Positions 21,481 through 32,418 of a stretch of 64,000 nt of DNA are shown piece by piece (within the stretch, counting starts at the first letter, position 1; each line of letters opens with the position of its first letter). The stretch is from the NCBI GenBank assembly GCA_019915015.1, contig JAHBBC010000024.1:372001-436000 (forward strand). The letters are read 5' to 3'. Origin of the DNA: Auriscalpium vulgare (taxonomy: Eukaryota > Basidiomycota > Agaricomycetes > Russulales > Auriscalpiaceae). The notes beneath the pieces were generated by a model. The model had not been told where the DNA came from. It searched no databases and saw only the letters and a list, made by a program, of their open reading frames with translations. A program made the position numbers and the translations under genes.

Positions 21481-22005
21481 ATGGAGAAGTCATAGGGAAA
21501 CAGATGGAGGATGTGAGATGTAACGTTTACACGGGCAGATCTTCACCGCGGCAGGAATGCAATGGAAAGAAGGTAAGAGAGTGTCTGCAGGTATATCCAA
21601 AACCACGCTCGGAAGCCTCAAACAACCGAGACCTGCGATGCTTGGGCGAGGAAAAAGCGCTGATAATGAGCTTGGTATCTTGCGTGTAGGTGATGCTATA
21701 CCTACGACCAGATGCTGAAGATACTGCTCAGTGTCGTCCTGGAGGCTGGAGCCAGGCCGCTGGCATGGAAATTGGACTCAGAAATCAAGGTTAGGAGTTT
21801 TGCCCCTAACCTTACACATGGTGTACCTCGAGAGCGTCATCAGACCTCAATCTCTCGCGAAATACTTACTCATTTTCGCCAGCTGTCATACCTGCTTCAT
21901 AACATTGGCAAGGGTAACACTGTCAGTGAAGAGCACTTGTTCTCTGTTCTGGTTACTGACGCGCTGATGGCGGCAGCCCTTCTCTCAGGTTCTCTCTAGC
22001 ACTCG
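21481..22005. other. Intergenic, upstream of GWT1 gene
   Basis: No gene supported. It contains a 9-bp inverted repeat AAGGTTAGG/CCTAACCTT at about 21788-21814. The part next to 22006 should be the GWT1 promoter and leader. Confidence 0.45.
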
Positions 22006-23940
22006 ATGAGCAGCCATGACAGTTACAAGGCCTCCAAGGAGGCGTTTGTATCTGGAATGACCGGCTCGTCCGTGCTACACATAAATGTGGTCTCCTCAGT
22101 CGCCCTGGTGCGTAACATCCTTCCTTCAAGTGTTCCGTGCTAACAAGCTTCCAGGCTTCTATGGCCCTGCACTCATGTCTTCGGTCCCGTCTCCCACCCA
22201 CACGCACACTCCAATTCCCCGTCGAGTGGCTTCTGCTCGTTGCACCTCTTCTGCTATCCATGACGCTTTTCGCCAACTCCCCTGGCCTACTCGTGCTCGT
22301 ATTTCTCTTCCCGATTGCCTTGCTACTCTTATTCCCTGCGCGAGAGTTCGGAACTCCCTTGCCGTCCAACGCGGACATCTCGCCTCGCGGTTCGCCTGTA
22401 CTGTCCCGCCGGTCTACTTCAGAACACATAGAAACGCCCGCAGTGTCATCGCTGCCTGCATTGAGTACGTATCGCGCACATATGATGTTGATGACAATTC
22501 TGGCGATCCTTGCCGTCGACTTTCCTGTCTTTCCGCGGTCGCTAGTCAAATGCGAGACTTGGGGGGTGTCCCTGGTGAGCGTGAAGTGGTCTCGACGTGG
22601 GCTTAACCGACTCAAGCGCGATCGTAGATGGACATCGGCGTCGGCTCGTTCGTCTTCTCTCAAGGCATTGTCTCCGCAATTCCGCTTCTCAAAGATCCAC
22701 TATACCTCAAATCGCCATTGATACCCAAGATCACGCTCACCGTTAGAAAGTGTATTCCGATCTTGCTGCTTGGTGTCGTCCGCGTTCTACTTGTGAAAGG
22801 GACAGAATACCCAGTAAGGTCTCGGATGTATCGCCCTGACACTGGTACTCACGGCTTGATAGGAACATGTCACCGAATACGGAGTGCATTGGAACTTCTT
22901 CCTCACTCTGGCTTTCGTCCCAGTCCTCCAGGCGTCTTTGCATCCTTTGATGGCCAGCATGCCTATCTCGCTGATTGGAGTCCTCCTGGCCATTGGTACG
23001 TCACGCTCGACTGGTTTACTTAACGTATTTTGCTGACGACCCGGCCAGTGCAGCAACTCTTATTATCAAACGGACTTGCGGAATATGTTTTGACTGCTCC
23101 GCGTACATCTTTCATCAGCTCGAACAAGGAAGGCATCGTATCTCTTCCCGGTATGTGAAGTGTCCGCGCCCGACACTTCGTACTCAATCGATGCGACGTA
23201 GGCTATCTTGCTATCCACTTACTAGGCCTTTCCACCGGTACCTTGATCCTCCCGCCATCCCCGTCCTTTTTCCGCCGCAGGCAGCAAGCTCTTAGTCGAC
23301 GCTCCGCTCCATCGCAACCGCGAACAACGCACCGTGAGAATGACAAGACTGCGACCGAACTGTTCTCGTATGCCTTCATTTGGTGGGTGCTCCTCGGTGC
23401 ATGCACCTTGCTGGGCATCGGCGGGGAGGGCGTCTCACGGAGACTGGTGAGCTCGGCCATATCGTTCGTTGCGACTTTATTAAATAATATCATTCAGGTC
23501 AACTTCCCGTACATCGTCTGGGTGGCCGCGTACAACTCGTCATTCATCTTGGGATACCTGCTCCTCGACCTCTACTTCTTCCCGTCACCACTGTCCAAGT
23601 CCGTCTACTCGCCAACCTCGAAGCTGAAGGTCCACGCGGACCTGAGCCATCTGGTCAGCCATCAGCAGGAGCCGCACTCGGCACCCGCACTACTCGAAGC
23701 CATCAATCGCAACGGCTTGGCTATCTTTCTTTTGGTGCGTGTCTTTATGCAGGTGGTGATGTTGGTAACAGACTCACTGATGGCGTGGTATAGGCGAATG
23801 TGGTTACAGGCTTCGTGAATATGTCGATGTCGACAATGTATGCGTCAGACGTTACGGCAATGAGCGTGCTATCGCTATATGCGGGCGCAGTATGCCTGCT
23901 CGCGTGGACGATGCGAGGGCGGAGATTGTGGAAGTTATGA
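22006..23940 (+). CDS. GWT1: GPI inositol acyltransferase GWT1 (PIG-W family)
   Basis: Eight exons (22006-22107, 22155-22574, 22628-22813, 22863-22995, 23049-23150, 23202-23446, 23498-23734, 23794-23940) close in phase to 523 residues. The N-terminus [16 protein letters not shown] and the block [20 protein letters not shown] followed by [12 protein letters not shown] are signatures of the Gwt1/PIG-W family. The protein has many hydrophobic segments, as expected for a polytopic ER membrane enzyme. It acylates the inositol ring of glucosaminyl-phosphatidylinositol, an early step in GPI-anchor assembly needed for cell-wall mannoproteins. A Ser/Arg-rich loop lies near residues 80-100. No lesion is seen. 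Confidence 0.95.
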
Positions 23941-24641
23941 TGGCAATACGAGTAACCAACCAGCCCTCATCGCGCGCTGTATAGATGGACAAGGGAGCGT
24001 ATGTATTGATTAGCATTCAGTGTGAGTGCCGATTTCTTCGACCTTCAAATTGGCCGAGGATATTGACGCTCCATATGCCCAGTTAACTAGCCATATCAAA
24101 CAAATAATCACTGGCGTTGTTTTCATCTGACTTGATATGTCGCCACCATATCATGCCTTGTCGCTCCAGCCTTAGTGTCAGGGATTTGGTATAGCGGCTT
24201 CGGACGACTGGCTGGCTTCATTCTGTCTCCAGGTAAAAGATCTCGATCGGACGAGTCCTCGACCGCGGCCCTCGGCTCTGCTGCAGCGCTGCCTGCGTTC
24301 TGTCGTTCGATGATGGTCCAGCCTCATCGACGTTGGGAATGGGAAATTCTTGTGTCTTGTTCAGAGCATGCTTTGGTGGAACTCGAGCGAGCGCATGTTT
24401 TATCTATTCCTTGTGCTGTACCATATCTCTCTGCCTCTCCATATTTGCGCCCTTGAATGCTCGAGGTTGGAGACCGAGAACAGAGAGCACATAATATTAT
24501 TGAGCAGTGCCCGGTCACGGTATTGGTGGCTGACCGAGCGCTCGTCCGACGTCGAGTCATTCACCATCATCACCACCACCTCGCGACGATCTTGTCAAGC
24601 CTGCAGCGGCAACATCCTGTTGGCTTCTAAACTGCACCGTG
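23941..24641. other. Intergenic
   Basis: Nothing recognisable. It separates the 3' end of GWT1 from the ABC ATPase gene and should hold the promoter of the latter. Confidence 0.45.
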
Positions 24642-26694
24642 ATGCAGGCTACCGTCCGACTCGCCAGTGGCGCGACGGCGTGCGCAACGCAGCTCGGCCG
24701 ACGTCGACGAGCGGGACGCGAGCTGTCCTCTGCCGCTGCGGCATCGCCGATCATCCACATACCTAAAGCCAACATCTATCGCTTTGGAGACCCAAATGGC
24801 GCGCACCCGGTGCTGCGGGATGTCGAATGGACTGTGCACGAAGGACAGAGTTGGGCAGTGGTCGGGTCGGGGGCGGGAGAGAAGACAGCACTCTTGGAGG
24901 TATGTGTTGCCTCTGCTTTCAACAACTTTTCGTTTTACATGCATGATGCGTGCGATTAATCCTTGCTGCTTTTGAAGAGAGAACCGTTCTGAACTGCTCG
25001 CCGTCAGACCCTGCTAGGCAATATGCGCCTCTTGCCTCCCCCAGCTGGCGGTGTCTTCCCCTTCCTCGCCGAAACACCATCTACCTCACGCTCCCAATCG
25101 CGCCCTCTCAGCGAACGCGTATCCCTCGTCTCATTTTCCCACCGTCCCCGCGCTTCTGGTGGCTCATTCTACGACTACACTGCGCGTTACGGCGCCGTGC
25201 GCGAAGAGGATCGCGTCACCTTACGCGAAAGTATGTTCCCGAAGAGTCAGGACTCATCAGGGACTCTCTCAAGGCATTTGTTGTTGACAAGAAGACGGAG
25301 ATGGATGAGGCGCGGGAGCGCAAGGTGCGCGAGGAGCGGGCAATGCACTTTCAGGACCTGGTGAAGAAGCTTGGGCTGGAGCAATTCCTCGATTTACCTT
25401 TGGTGGCTCTCAGTAATGGGCAGACAAGAAGGGCACGCATCGTGAAAGCGCTGCTTGATAGGCCAGAAGTGCTGCTCTTAGATGAGCCGTTGAGTGAGCT
25501 CGTACGCCCATGTTCATGGCTTCAGCTAATAACACCCTGTTCAGCCGGACTTGACGTCTACACTCGGCCCACGCTTCTTGACCTCCTCCATTCATTGAAT
25601 GAGGCTCACAGCCCTCGTGTCATTATGGGCCTGCGGACGCAAGACCCTATACCAGTCTGGGTCTCACACGTAGCTCTGGTCAGTCATGGGCGCGTTCATG
25701 CCGGTCCAAAAGACGACATTCTGGCCAAAGTCGAGCACAACCCATCAACACCGCCAGTAGCCTCCGTGACATCTGATCAGTCGCCCCGTCAAGAAAGTGA
25801 AGCTTTAGTGGAAATGCAAGATGTGAACGTCAAATATCACGATCGACACGTGAGTTTTCCCAGCCTCTCCCACAACATGACTGTAAGTTCATCAACACCG
25901 TGTAGGTCCTGAAAGACATCAACTGGACCCTCCGTGCTGCTGACCGGTGGCACTTGCAAGGCGCAAATGGTACGTCGCCTCCGAAGCTGCAATTTAGGAT
26001 TTCCACTGACCATCTACCAGGCTCCGGGAAAACCACCCTCATGTCCATCCTTACAGGCGACCACCCGCAGTCGTACACCCAACGTGCGCCATCCTCCCTG
26101 CATCTTTTTGGAAAGTCACGCCGCGCCCATGCGACCGCTTCCTTGCGCACGCGAATTGGCGTCGTTTCGCCGGAGCTGTACAACGCATGGCCCCGCGCGC
26201 GACCAATGTCCGTCTGGGAGGCCATCGCGACCGGTTTCGACGGCGGCTTCGTGCCTCTCGGACCCGACGGCCTCGGCGTGGGGCTCAGCGGACAGCTCTC
26301 GCCGGAGGAGCGTGCGTGGCGCGAGCGCCGCGTGTGGGAGGTCCTTGACGGGCTCGGGCAGCACCGGTGGTGCGCCGACGACCTCGAGCGCGAGCCGCCG
26401 GCGCAGTTTGCGTCCCGCGCGTTTGCAGGGCTGTCTGCGGGCGCGCAGAGCGTCGTGCTGCTGATGCGCGCTCTGGTGGGGCGCCCGAGCGTGGTGCTGC
26501 TGGACGAGGTGTGGGCGGGCATGGACGAGGCGATGATCGCTGCGGCGCGCGCGTACCTCAGAGGTGGCGGGGTCGGCGCAGAACAGGCGGTGGTGGTCAT
26601 CAGTCACTGGGAAGAGGAGGTGCCGTGGGGTCCGGCGGACGGGGTGAGGAGGTACCGATTGGAGGCGGGGGCCGGGCGGGAGGTCTCGCTGTGA
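24642..26694 (+). CDS. Two-domain soluble ABC ATPase (no membrane domain), single-base frameshift
   Basis: Exons are 24642-24899, 25008-25493, 25545-25849, 25906-25969 and 26021-26694. All junction phases agree except exon 2, which is one base short. The reading frame must shift near 25238 (TTCCCGAAGAG) from RESMFP to EESGLIRDSLKAF. The first ABC domain has the Walker A variant GSGAGEKT (Glu where Gly is usual), signature LSNGQ and Walker B VLLLDEP followed by TGLD. The second has a normal Walker A GANGSGKTT, an atypical signature LSAGA and VVLLDEVW. The order resembles ModF-like and yeast YDR061W-like proteins without transmembrane domains. The N-terminus is Arg/Ala-rich and could target mitochondria. 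The frameshift may be a sequencing error. Confidence 0.8.
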
Positions 26695-27919
26695 TGCTCG
26701 CGTCCTCGACAGACCGATGACAACTTAGCGATTCACCTTCGCGCAGGTGTCCATCGTCGGCTCACTGCTTGAGTATGACTACGCAGTTCGGCACGCTGTA
26801 CGTCTCTCCCTATTGCAATTCGTTGTTTCGCTCAATGCCTGCTCAGCGTAGTGGTATTCGTCAATTACAAGTCAATGACGCAAATGGTTTGTCGGTCAAT
26901 CCGAGCCGACAGAGTTCCGATCTATCCGTCACTGCGCACAGCGACCCTGGGATTCGGGAGTGCCCAAGGTTGAACAGAATCAGCAGTTGATCAGCAGAGG
27001 GTTTGATGCCCAAGGCGCGGAGGCGATGCGCGCCCGGGCGTCGAGACTAGTAGTGAAAGGATGCCAGGTGAAGCAGAGACTCAATGATTTACAACAGCAG
27101 TACTCTGGCACTGCGGCCGCAGTAAGGAAGATGGCTGGAACATGCGCTCGGGAGTCGGCGTCACTCCGACACGAACGGAAGCCGGCCCGGCGGTTGCCTT
27201 GGCGGCAACCAGGCGAAGGGTCCTGCAGGGGTCCCTGCAGGACCGAGCAAGCGAAGCTGCAATCCCGCTGCTCGAGTCACAATGCTGGATCTGTAAGGAT
27301 TTACTTCTTATCTCGCTTTCCAAGCAGATGGCTCATCGTTGAACCTAGGCTACCGCATGGTACTCAGCCTGTTCCGCGAGGCTCGTCTTCGCACATCTCG
27401 GACTGAGATCTACGGACTATGCAGCCCGCCCGACAGTCGTCATCTCTTGACTATCCGTGCCTCAGACGTACGCTTCTATCTTCGGCCATCTCTTCGCAAG
27501 GTTTCATCAACGCTAGGCTACTATCATGTCTTGGCTATTCTCGATAACATTGCCAGAACTCTCAGTGGCCTATATGTCTCCGAGTCGTTGCAGCAACATA
27601 TTGAACTGGACGTGGGTGGGTCATAAACTCATGTACAGGTCGCGATCGGCGGTCGCTGTGCCTGGGTCGAAATCGACGGCCGACTCGTCCGTGTTGAACT
27701 ATTATGATGTACCTTGCTTTCCTCCTTAAGTGTTCGTGCATCTCTGACTTGCACGAGGCCTTCGAGGGCCTTCGATCACGCAAATGGCTCTTCTATCTAC
27801 TCTGTCGTGGATAAAGCTGACGAAGTGTACCTGACCCACATGGCAAGACACGGCGGCGCACCTGAATTCCGACGTACTAAAGGCTGGCCGTCGATGCGAA
27901 TAATTTTGACCATCTCAAG
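26695..27919. other. Intergenic, 1.2 kb
   Basis: No firm gene. A possible two-exon micro-ORF of 49 codons (ATG near 26773, intron GTACGT...CTCAG, stop near 26988) is discussed under findings. Two perfect inverted repeats are present: GGTTGCC/GGCAACC near 27193-27211 and an 11-bp near-palindrome GTCCTGCAGGG/CCCTGCAGGAC near 27220-27243. Confidence 0.4.
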
Positions 27920-30900
27920 ATGAAGTTCCTCGGCGCTCTTGTGCCATTGGCCTTGGCCGCCAAAGTGTCCGCGGGCGTTGCTGGGCCCACTACTGTTCCA
28001 GGACAGTTCATCGTCGAGGTTGACACGTCGTCCCATATCCCAGGAAAGAGGTCAACTGATGCAGTGAGTGTTTTCATTCCCGTTTCATGATCATGACGCT
28101 GACCAAGTTCCCGACGGTGGTAGCCACATGCGCACGTCCTACGACATCTGACTGAGCGCGGGGTCCGTTTCAACGTCGGCCATGAATACAACGCTCCAGG
28201 CCTCTTCGTCGGAGCATCAGTCACTCTCCAGGTAAGACCTTCTCTTGTGATTTCTCGCTCTGACTAACATTCCGGACTGCACCCAGAACGCCAGTGTGAG
28301 CTTCCTCCCTATCTCAGTAACATTTTGCTCGCCATAACTCTTCTGCGAGCACAGGATGCGCAGGCACTCAAAGACGCTCCAGGCATAGTCGCGATCCGCC
28401 CTGTCATGCTGGTAAACGCTCCGGAGTAAGTCACTTCATGTATGGCTTTTGCTACTCTTATCACCAATTACCGCAGCCCGGTCGAATTGCACGTCATCTC
28501 AGGGCCGGGCGATGCGAACCTTCCGAATGACACTCAAAGCACGCACATTTTGACGGTACCTATCATCCGCGCTCCTGCTCTTTGACTGCATCCTAATCGC
28601 GTCTTACCGATTGAAGGGCGTTGACAAGCTTCACGCAGAAGGGCGCTTCGGGGCCGGCATCAAGATCGGAATGTAAGCGTACAGTCAATCTCGAAGTGAG
28701 ATTGCACCTGACCTCTGGGTGCCAGTATCGACACAGGTACGCTTAGATCGCACGCCGGCTGGCTGCGTGATTTTTTACACCCATGTTCTAGGCGTCGACT
28801 ACACGCACCCATCGCTCGGTGGCGGCTTTGGCCCTGGCTTCAAAGTCGCCAGTGGATATGATTTTGTGGGCGATCAATACACCGGTGAGCACTTCGGCAC
28901 CGTGGCAGTACTGATGTGTTCTCAATTGCGAGCTTTCTAGCCGGAGAAACCCCCGTACCGGACGCTGACCCACTGGATCAGTGCAATGGTACGCACAGCT
29001 TTTTTGTTGTCAAAAATAGTTGCTTAACATTGAGCAGGCCACGGGACCCATGTTGCTGTGAGGATGGCGGACCTTCGCAAGTTGAATAGTTGATTGACAT
29101 CGCTGCGCAAGGGTATCATCGGTGCCGACCCTGGCAATACTTACAACATCTCCGGCGTCGCATACAAGTCTACGCTTGCCGCGTACAGAGTCTTCGGATG
29201 TAGCGGGCAGGTCGGTGACGATGGTAAGTCATTCACCCCTGTGTTGTAGCATTCGCGGGGGAGCCTGACATAGTATATTCCAGTCCTCGTCGCGGCCCTC
29301 CTGCGCGGTGTTGCCGATGAGCAGGACATCCTCACCCTTTCCATTGGTAGCGCCAGCGGATGGACAACGAGCACGACATCTGTGGTCGCCAGTCGCATCG
29401 CAGACAGTGGGATCATCGTCACAGTTGCTGCAGGGAATAGCGGCGTTGATGGCGGATGGTGGACTTCTTCCCCTGGCAACGGAATTGACGTCATATCTGT
29501 CGCGAGCACGGACAAGTGAGTGATCAATATGTTGGCAGCGGCACTCCGTGGGCGACGCTAATCATTTTGACAGTACTTATCTCGTGCTCCAAACGGCGAG
29601 CGTACAGGGAGTACAGAACGACCCTATCCCCTACTACAGCTTCTGGTCGCTTGGGATTCCCGGGGAGTTCCCTATCTATGCCACTTCCACCAACACCAGT
29701 GTCGTTGATGACGCCTGTGCTGAGCTGCCAGACTCTACGCCAGATCTGTCCAACTACGTGACCATCGTCCGCGCCGGGTCATGCAGCTTCGTGCGTCTCC
29801 CGCACTTATTGCCTGCTCTGTACTAACCGCCATTTGCAGTATTGGAAAGCTTCCCAGCTCGCCAGCAAGGGCGCAAATCTTATTTTATTCTATGAGTGAG
29901 CACCCGCGCATCTGAGAAGTTACAGGCAACATGTGACCTGTGTTCGACAGTGATGGTGCCAATGGCTTCTCAAAGATCGACATCGGTAGCTATAATGCAA
30001 GTATCATTAGGGCCGCCGACGGAGAATGGGTACGTTGAATTCGCAGTGGTTTCCGTCCTCTACTGAATGCATCTCTCGCAGCTCGTCTCCCAGTTTGCCG
30101 CCAATGCAAACATCACTCTGTCTTTCCCTGATGCTCCCACCTCTGTCGCCTACCCGGCAGGTGGTTTGGTCTCGTACTACTCAAACTACGGCCCGACCTA
30201 CGACATGTACCTCAAGCCCGCCGTCGCGGCGCCCGGCGGCTACATCGTCTCCACTTACCCTGTTCCCATGGGCACGTGGGCTGTCCTGTCGGGAACGTCG
30301 ATGGCTACTCCATTCATAGCGGGCAGCGCAGCGCTCTTGCTCGAGGCGAAGGGCAGGAACGCGGGTTTGTCCCGGTCAGCGCGCGACATATTCCAGACAA
30401 CTGCTCAGCTGGTCCCGCTCGATCATAGCAAGGGCAGCATCCTTGAGACCGCCGCGCATCAAGGCGCCGGGTTGGTGAATGTCTACAAGGCCATCCATTC
30501 GGAGACGACGGTGTCACCTGGGGAGCTCCTTTTGAACGACACTGCGAACTACAAGGGAACGTGAGTGGATTTACTATCTATAATCTTCAATACTTCTGCT
30601 GACGGTGTTTGTCCTAACAGTCAATCGTTCACGGTGAAGAACACGGGGAAATTCGTCAAGGCGTACACGCTAAGCCATGTTCCAGCAGGCACGGCTCTTA
30701 CCATAGCTGTGAAGACCTACCCCTCGATCGCACTGCTGTCTTGACCTAACGCGTTTGATGATAGAATACTTACAAACCGGCGGCTGGACCGGTCCCTCTC
30801 TCGTCAGCCCAAGCGACTGTCCGACTCAGCACAACTGGATTCCTCCTCCTGCCTGGCCAGTCGCGCCAAGTCACCGCATTCATCACGCCACCCGCCAATG

Positions 30901-31591
30901 TCGACAGCACGACATTCCCCGTCTTCTCGGGCTACATCAACGTGCGCAGCCAGACAGAAGACACGCACGTCACGTACATGGGATTGGCAGCGGCTCTCAA
31001 AGACGCGCCGATTTTCGACGTTTCGGAAGGAACGTTCCCTAGGATCTACGAACTCGATGGCACTAGAAACTATACATTCAACTCGTTCGATTACCCGATC
31101 CTGCAGTATCGGTATGTTAGCTGTTGTCATGGGGCTCCCATGCTGACTCGCCCTGTCGCCTTGCGCGTAGGTTGACATCTGGCACACCGCTTCTCCGCGT
31201 CGATCTCGTTGACCCGAATATCAAGATAACGACGACGCTGAGCCAGCGCTCCGCTGCAGATCCCGGGCCCGTATTCTCATTCCCACACGGCAAGCCGAAC
31301 ACCTTCGCGCAAGTGTCCATCATCGGTGCGCTGTCGGAGGCGGACGATACCACGCGCAATGCAGTGCGTTGCTACTGTCCTCTTACCCGTCGCCGTATCC
31401 TGTGACTGATATCGTTTTAGGGCCTAGACAACACAAACATCGTGCAAGGATGCTACTTTGCGAATCATACGAAGTGGCCTGATTATGGATACTATCGCTT
31501 CTTGCTGAGGGGATTGAAAATTACTGGCGATCTGACGCAGGAGGCGGACTATGAGAGCTGGCTCAGTCCCATTGTCGGTTACTTCCCTTAG
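27920..31591 (+). CDS. Secreted subtilisin-like serine protease (S8, PA domain)
   Basis: The gene has roughly 17 introns of about 50-70 nt and at least one 9-nt micro-exon (28287-28295). Starting MKFLGALVPLALAAKVSA, it has a clear signal peptide and then a propeptide. The catalytic Asp is in IIDTGVDYTHPSLGGG (28730-28820), the His in GHGTHVAG (28980-29110, interrupted by an intron), the oxyanion Asn in VAAGNSG, and the Ser in SGTSMATP (near 30298). A PA insert with VTIVRAGSCSF lies between His and Ser, and a fibronectin-III-like C-terminal region follows (VKNTGKFVKAYTLSH ... LPGQSRQVTAFITPP). The layout is that of minor extracellular proteases of the Vpr/pyrolysin type. It probably degrades extracellular protein for nutrition. 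The frame is intact through all splices. Confidence 0.92.
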
Positions 31592-32418
31592 ACATTTCAT
31601 TCAATTCTCTCGCGTCCTCCCTGCTTAGAGACTGAGACAGAACGTATATACAGAGGTTGTTGATGATCATAAATAATATATGAAGTACGGAAGTTAAGCC
31701 TAACCGGAGGACACCAATGGTTGGTCTAAGCCAGCTCTCGAGGTCCTTTCCTGAGAGCAGTCCTCCGACTCACCGTCGGAGCGCGCAGAAAATTCAGGTA
31801 GTTGCCCGTCGAGATGTCCGTCCCATTCGAAAGCTGCCGGGATTCTTACACAAGCGTGAGGTGATGACAACCTTGAAGCTCGTGGGATCGCTAGCGATGA
31901 AGTCAATTTCGGATAGCGATATGACGATGGACAGCTAGGCGAAGATTTGCAGTGAGGGAAGGAAAAGAGATTCCATCTAGTTCAAAGTCAGGCTGATGTC
32001 GGACCAGATCATAACGCAGTATCGCTGTCGATCCGTTGCACCGCCGTTACCTGCGGCAATGCCGCGCGCACCTTTTGAGGGTTTTTCGCTCTGAGAAACG
32101 GGACGCTGAGCCTTTTTCACGGCGGCGCCCATGGCTGGACAGAGAGCGCGCGCTCCGTTGTCCGAGTCCGTCGGCAGTCACCTCCCGGCGACCGGCACAA
32201 GTCGTCACCGTGTCACTGACGAGCATAAGCCATTCCATCGGAGTGTGCGAGTAGATGAGAGGCGGGACCGCGAACATGAGTATATATAGAATCCTGGAAG
32301 CTAGTCAGCACAGAACTCTAGAAGGACGGATGGTAATACGAACCAGAGCGACTGAGGAAACCACTGCACAGAGTCACAGACCAGCCAGTCGTTCCAGAGA
32401 CTCCGCCTTGTAACTGTC
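31592..32418. other. Intergenic, upstream of F-box gene
   Basis: No gene supported. A TATATATAGA at 32281-32290 lies 138 bp upstream of the likely F-box start at 32419 and is a plausible core promoter. Confidence 0.45.
32281..32288 (+). promoter_or_regulatory. Probable TATA box of F-box gene
   Basis: TATATATA precedes the ATG at 32419. The spacing of 138 bp is longer than for the other promoters noted in this window, so the assignment is moderate. Confidence 0.4.
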
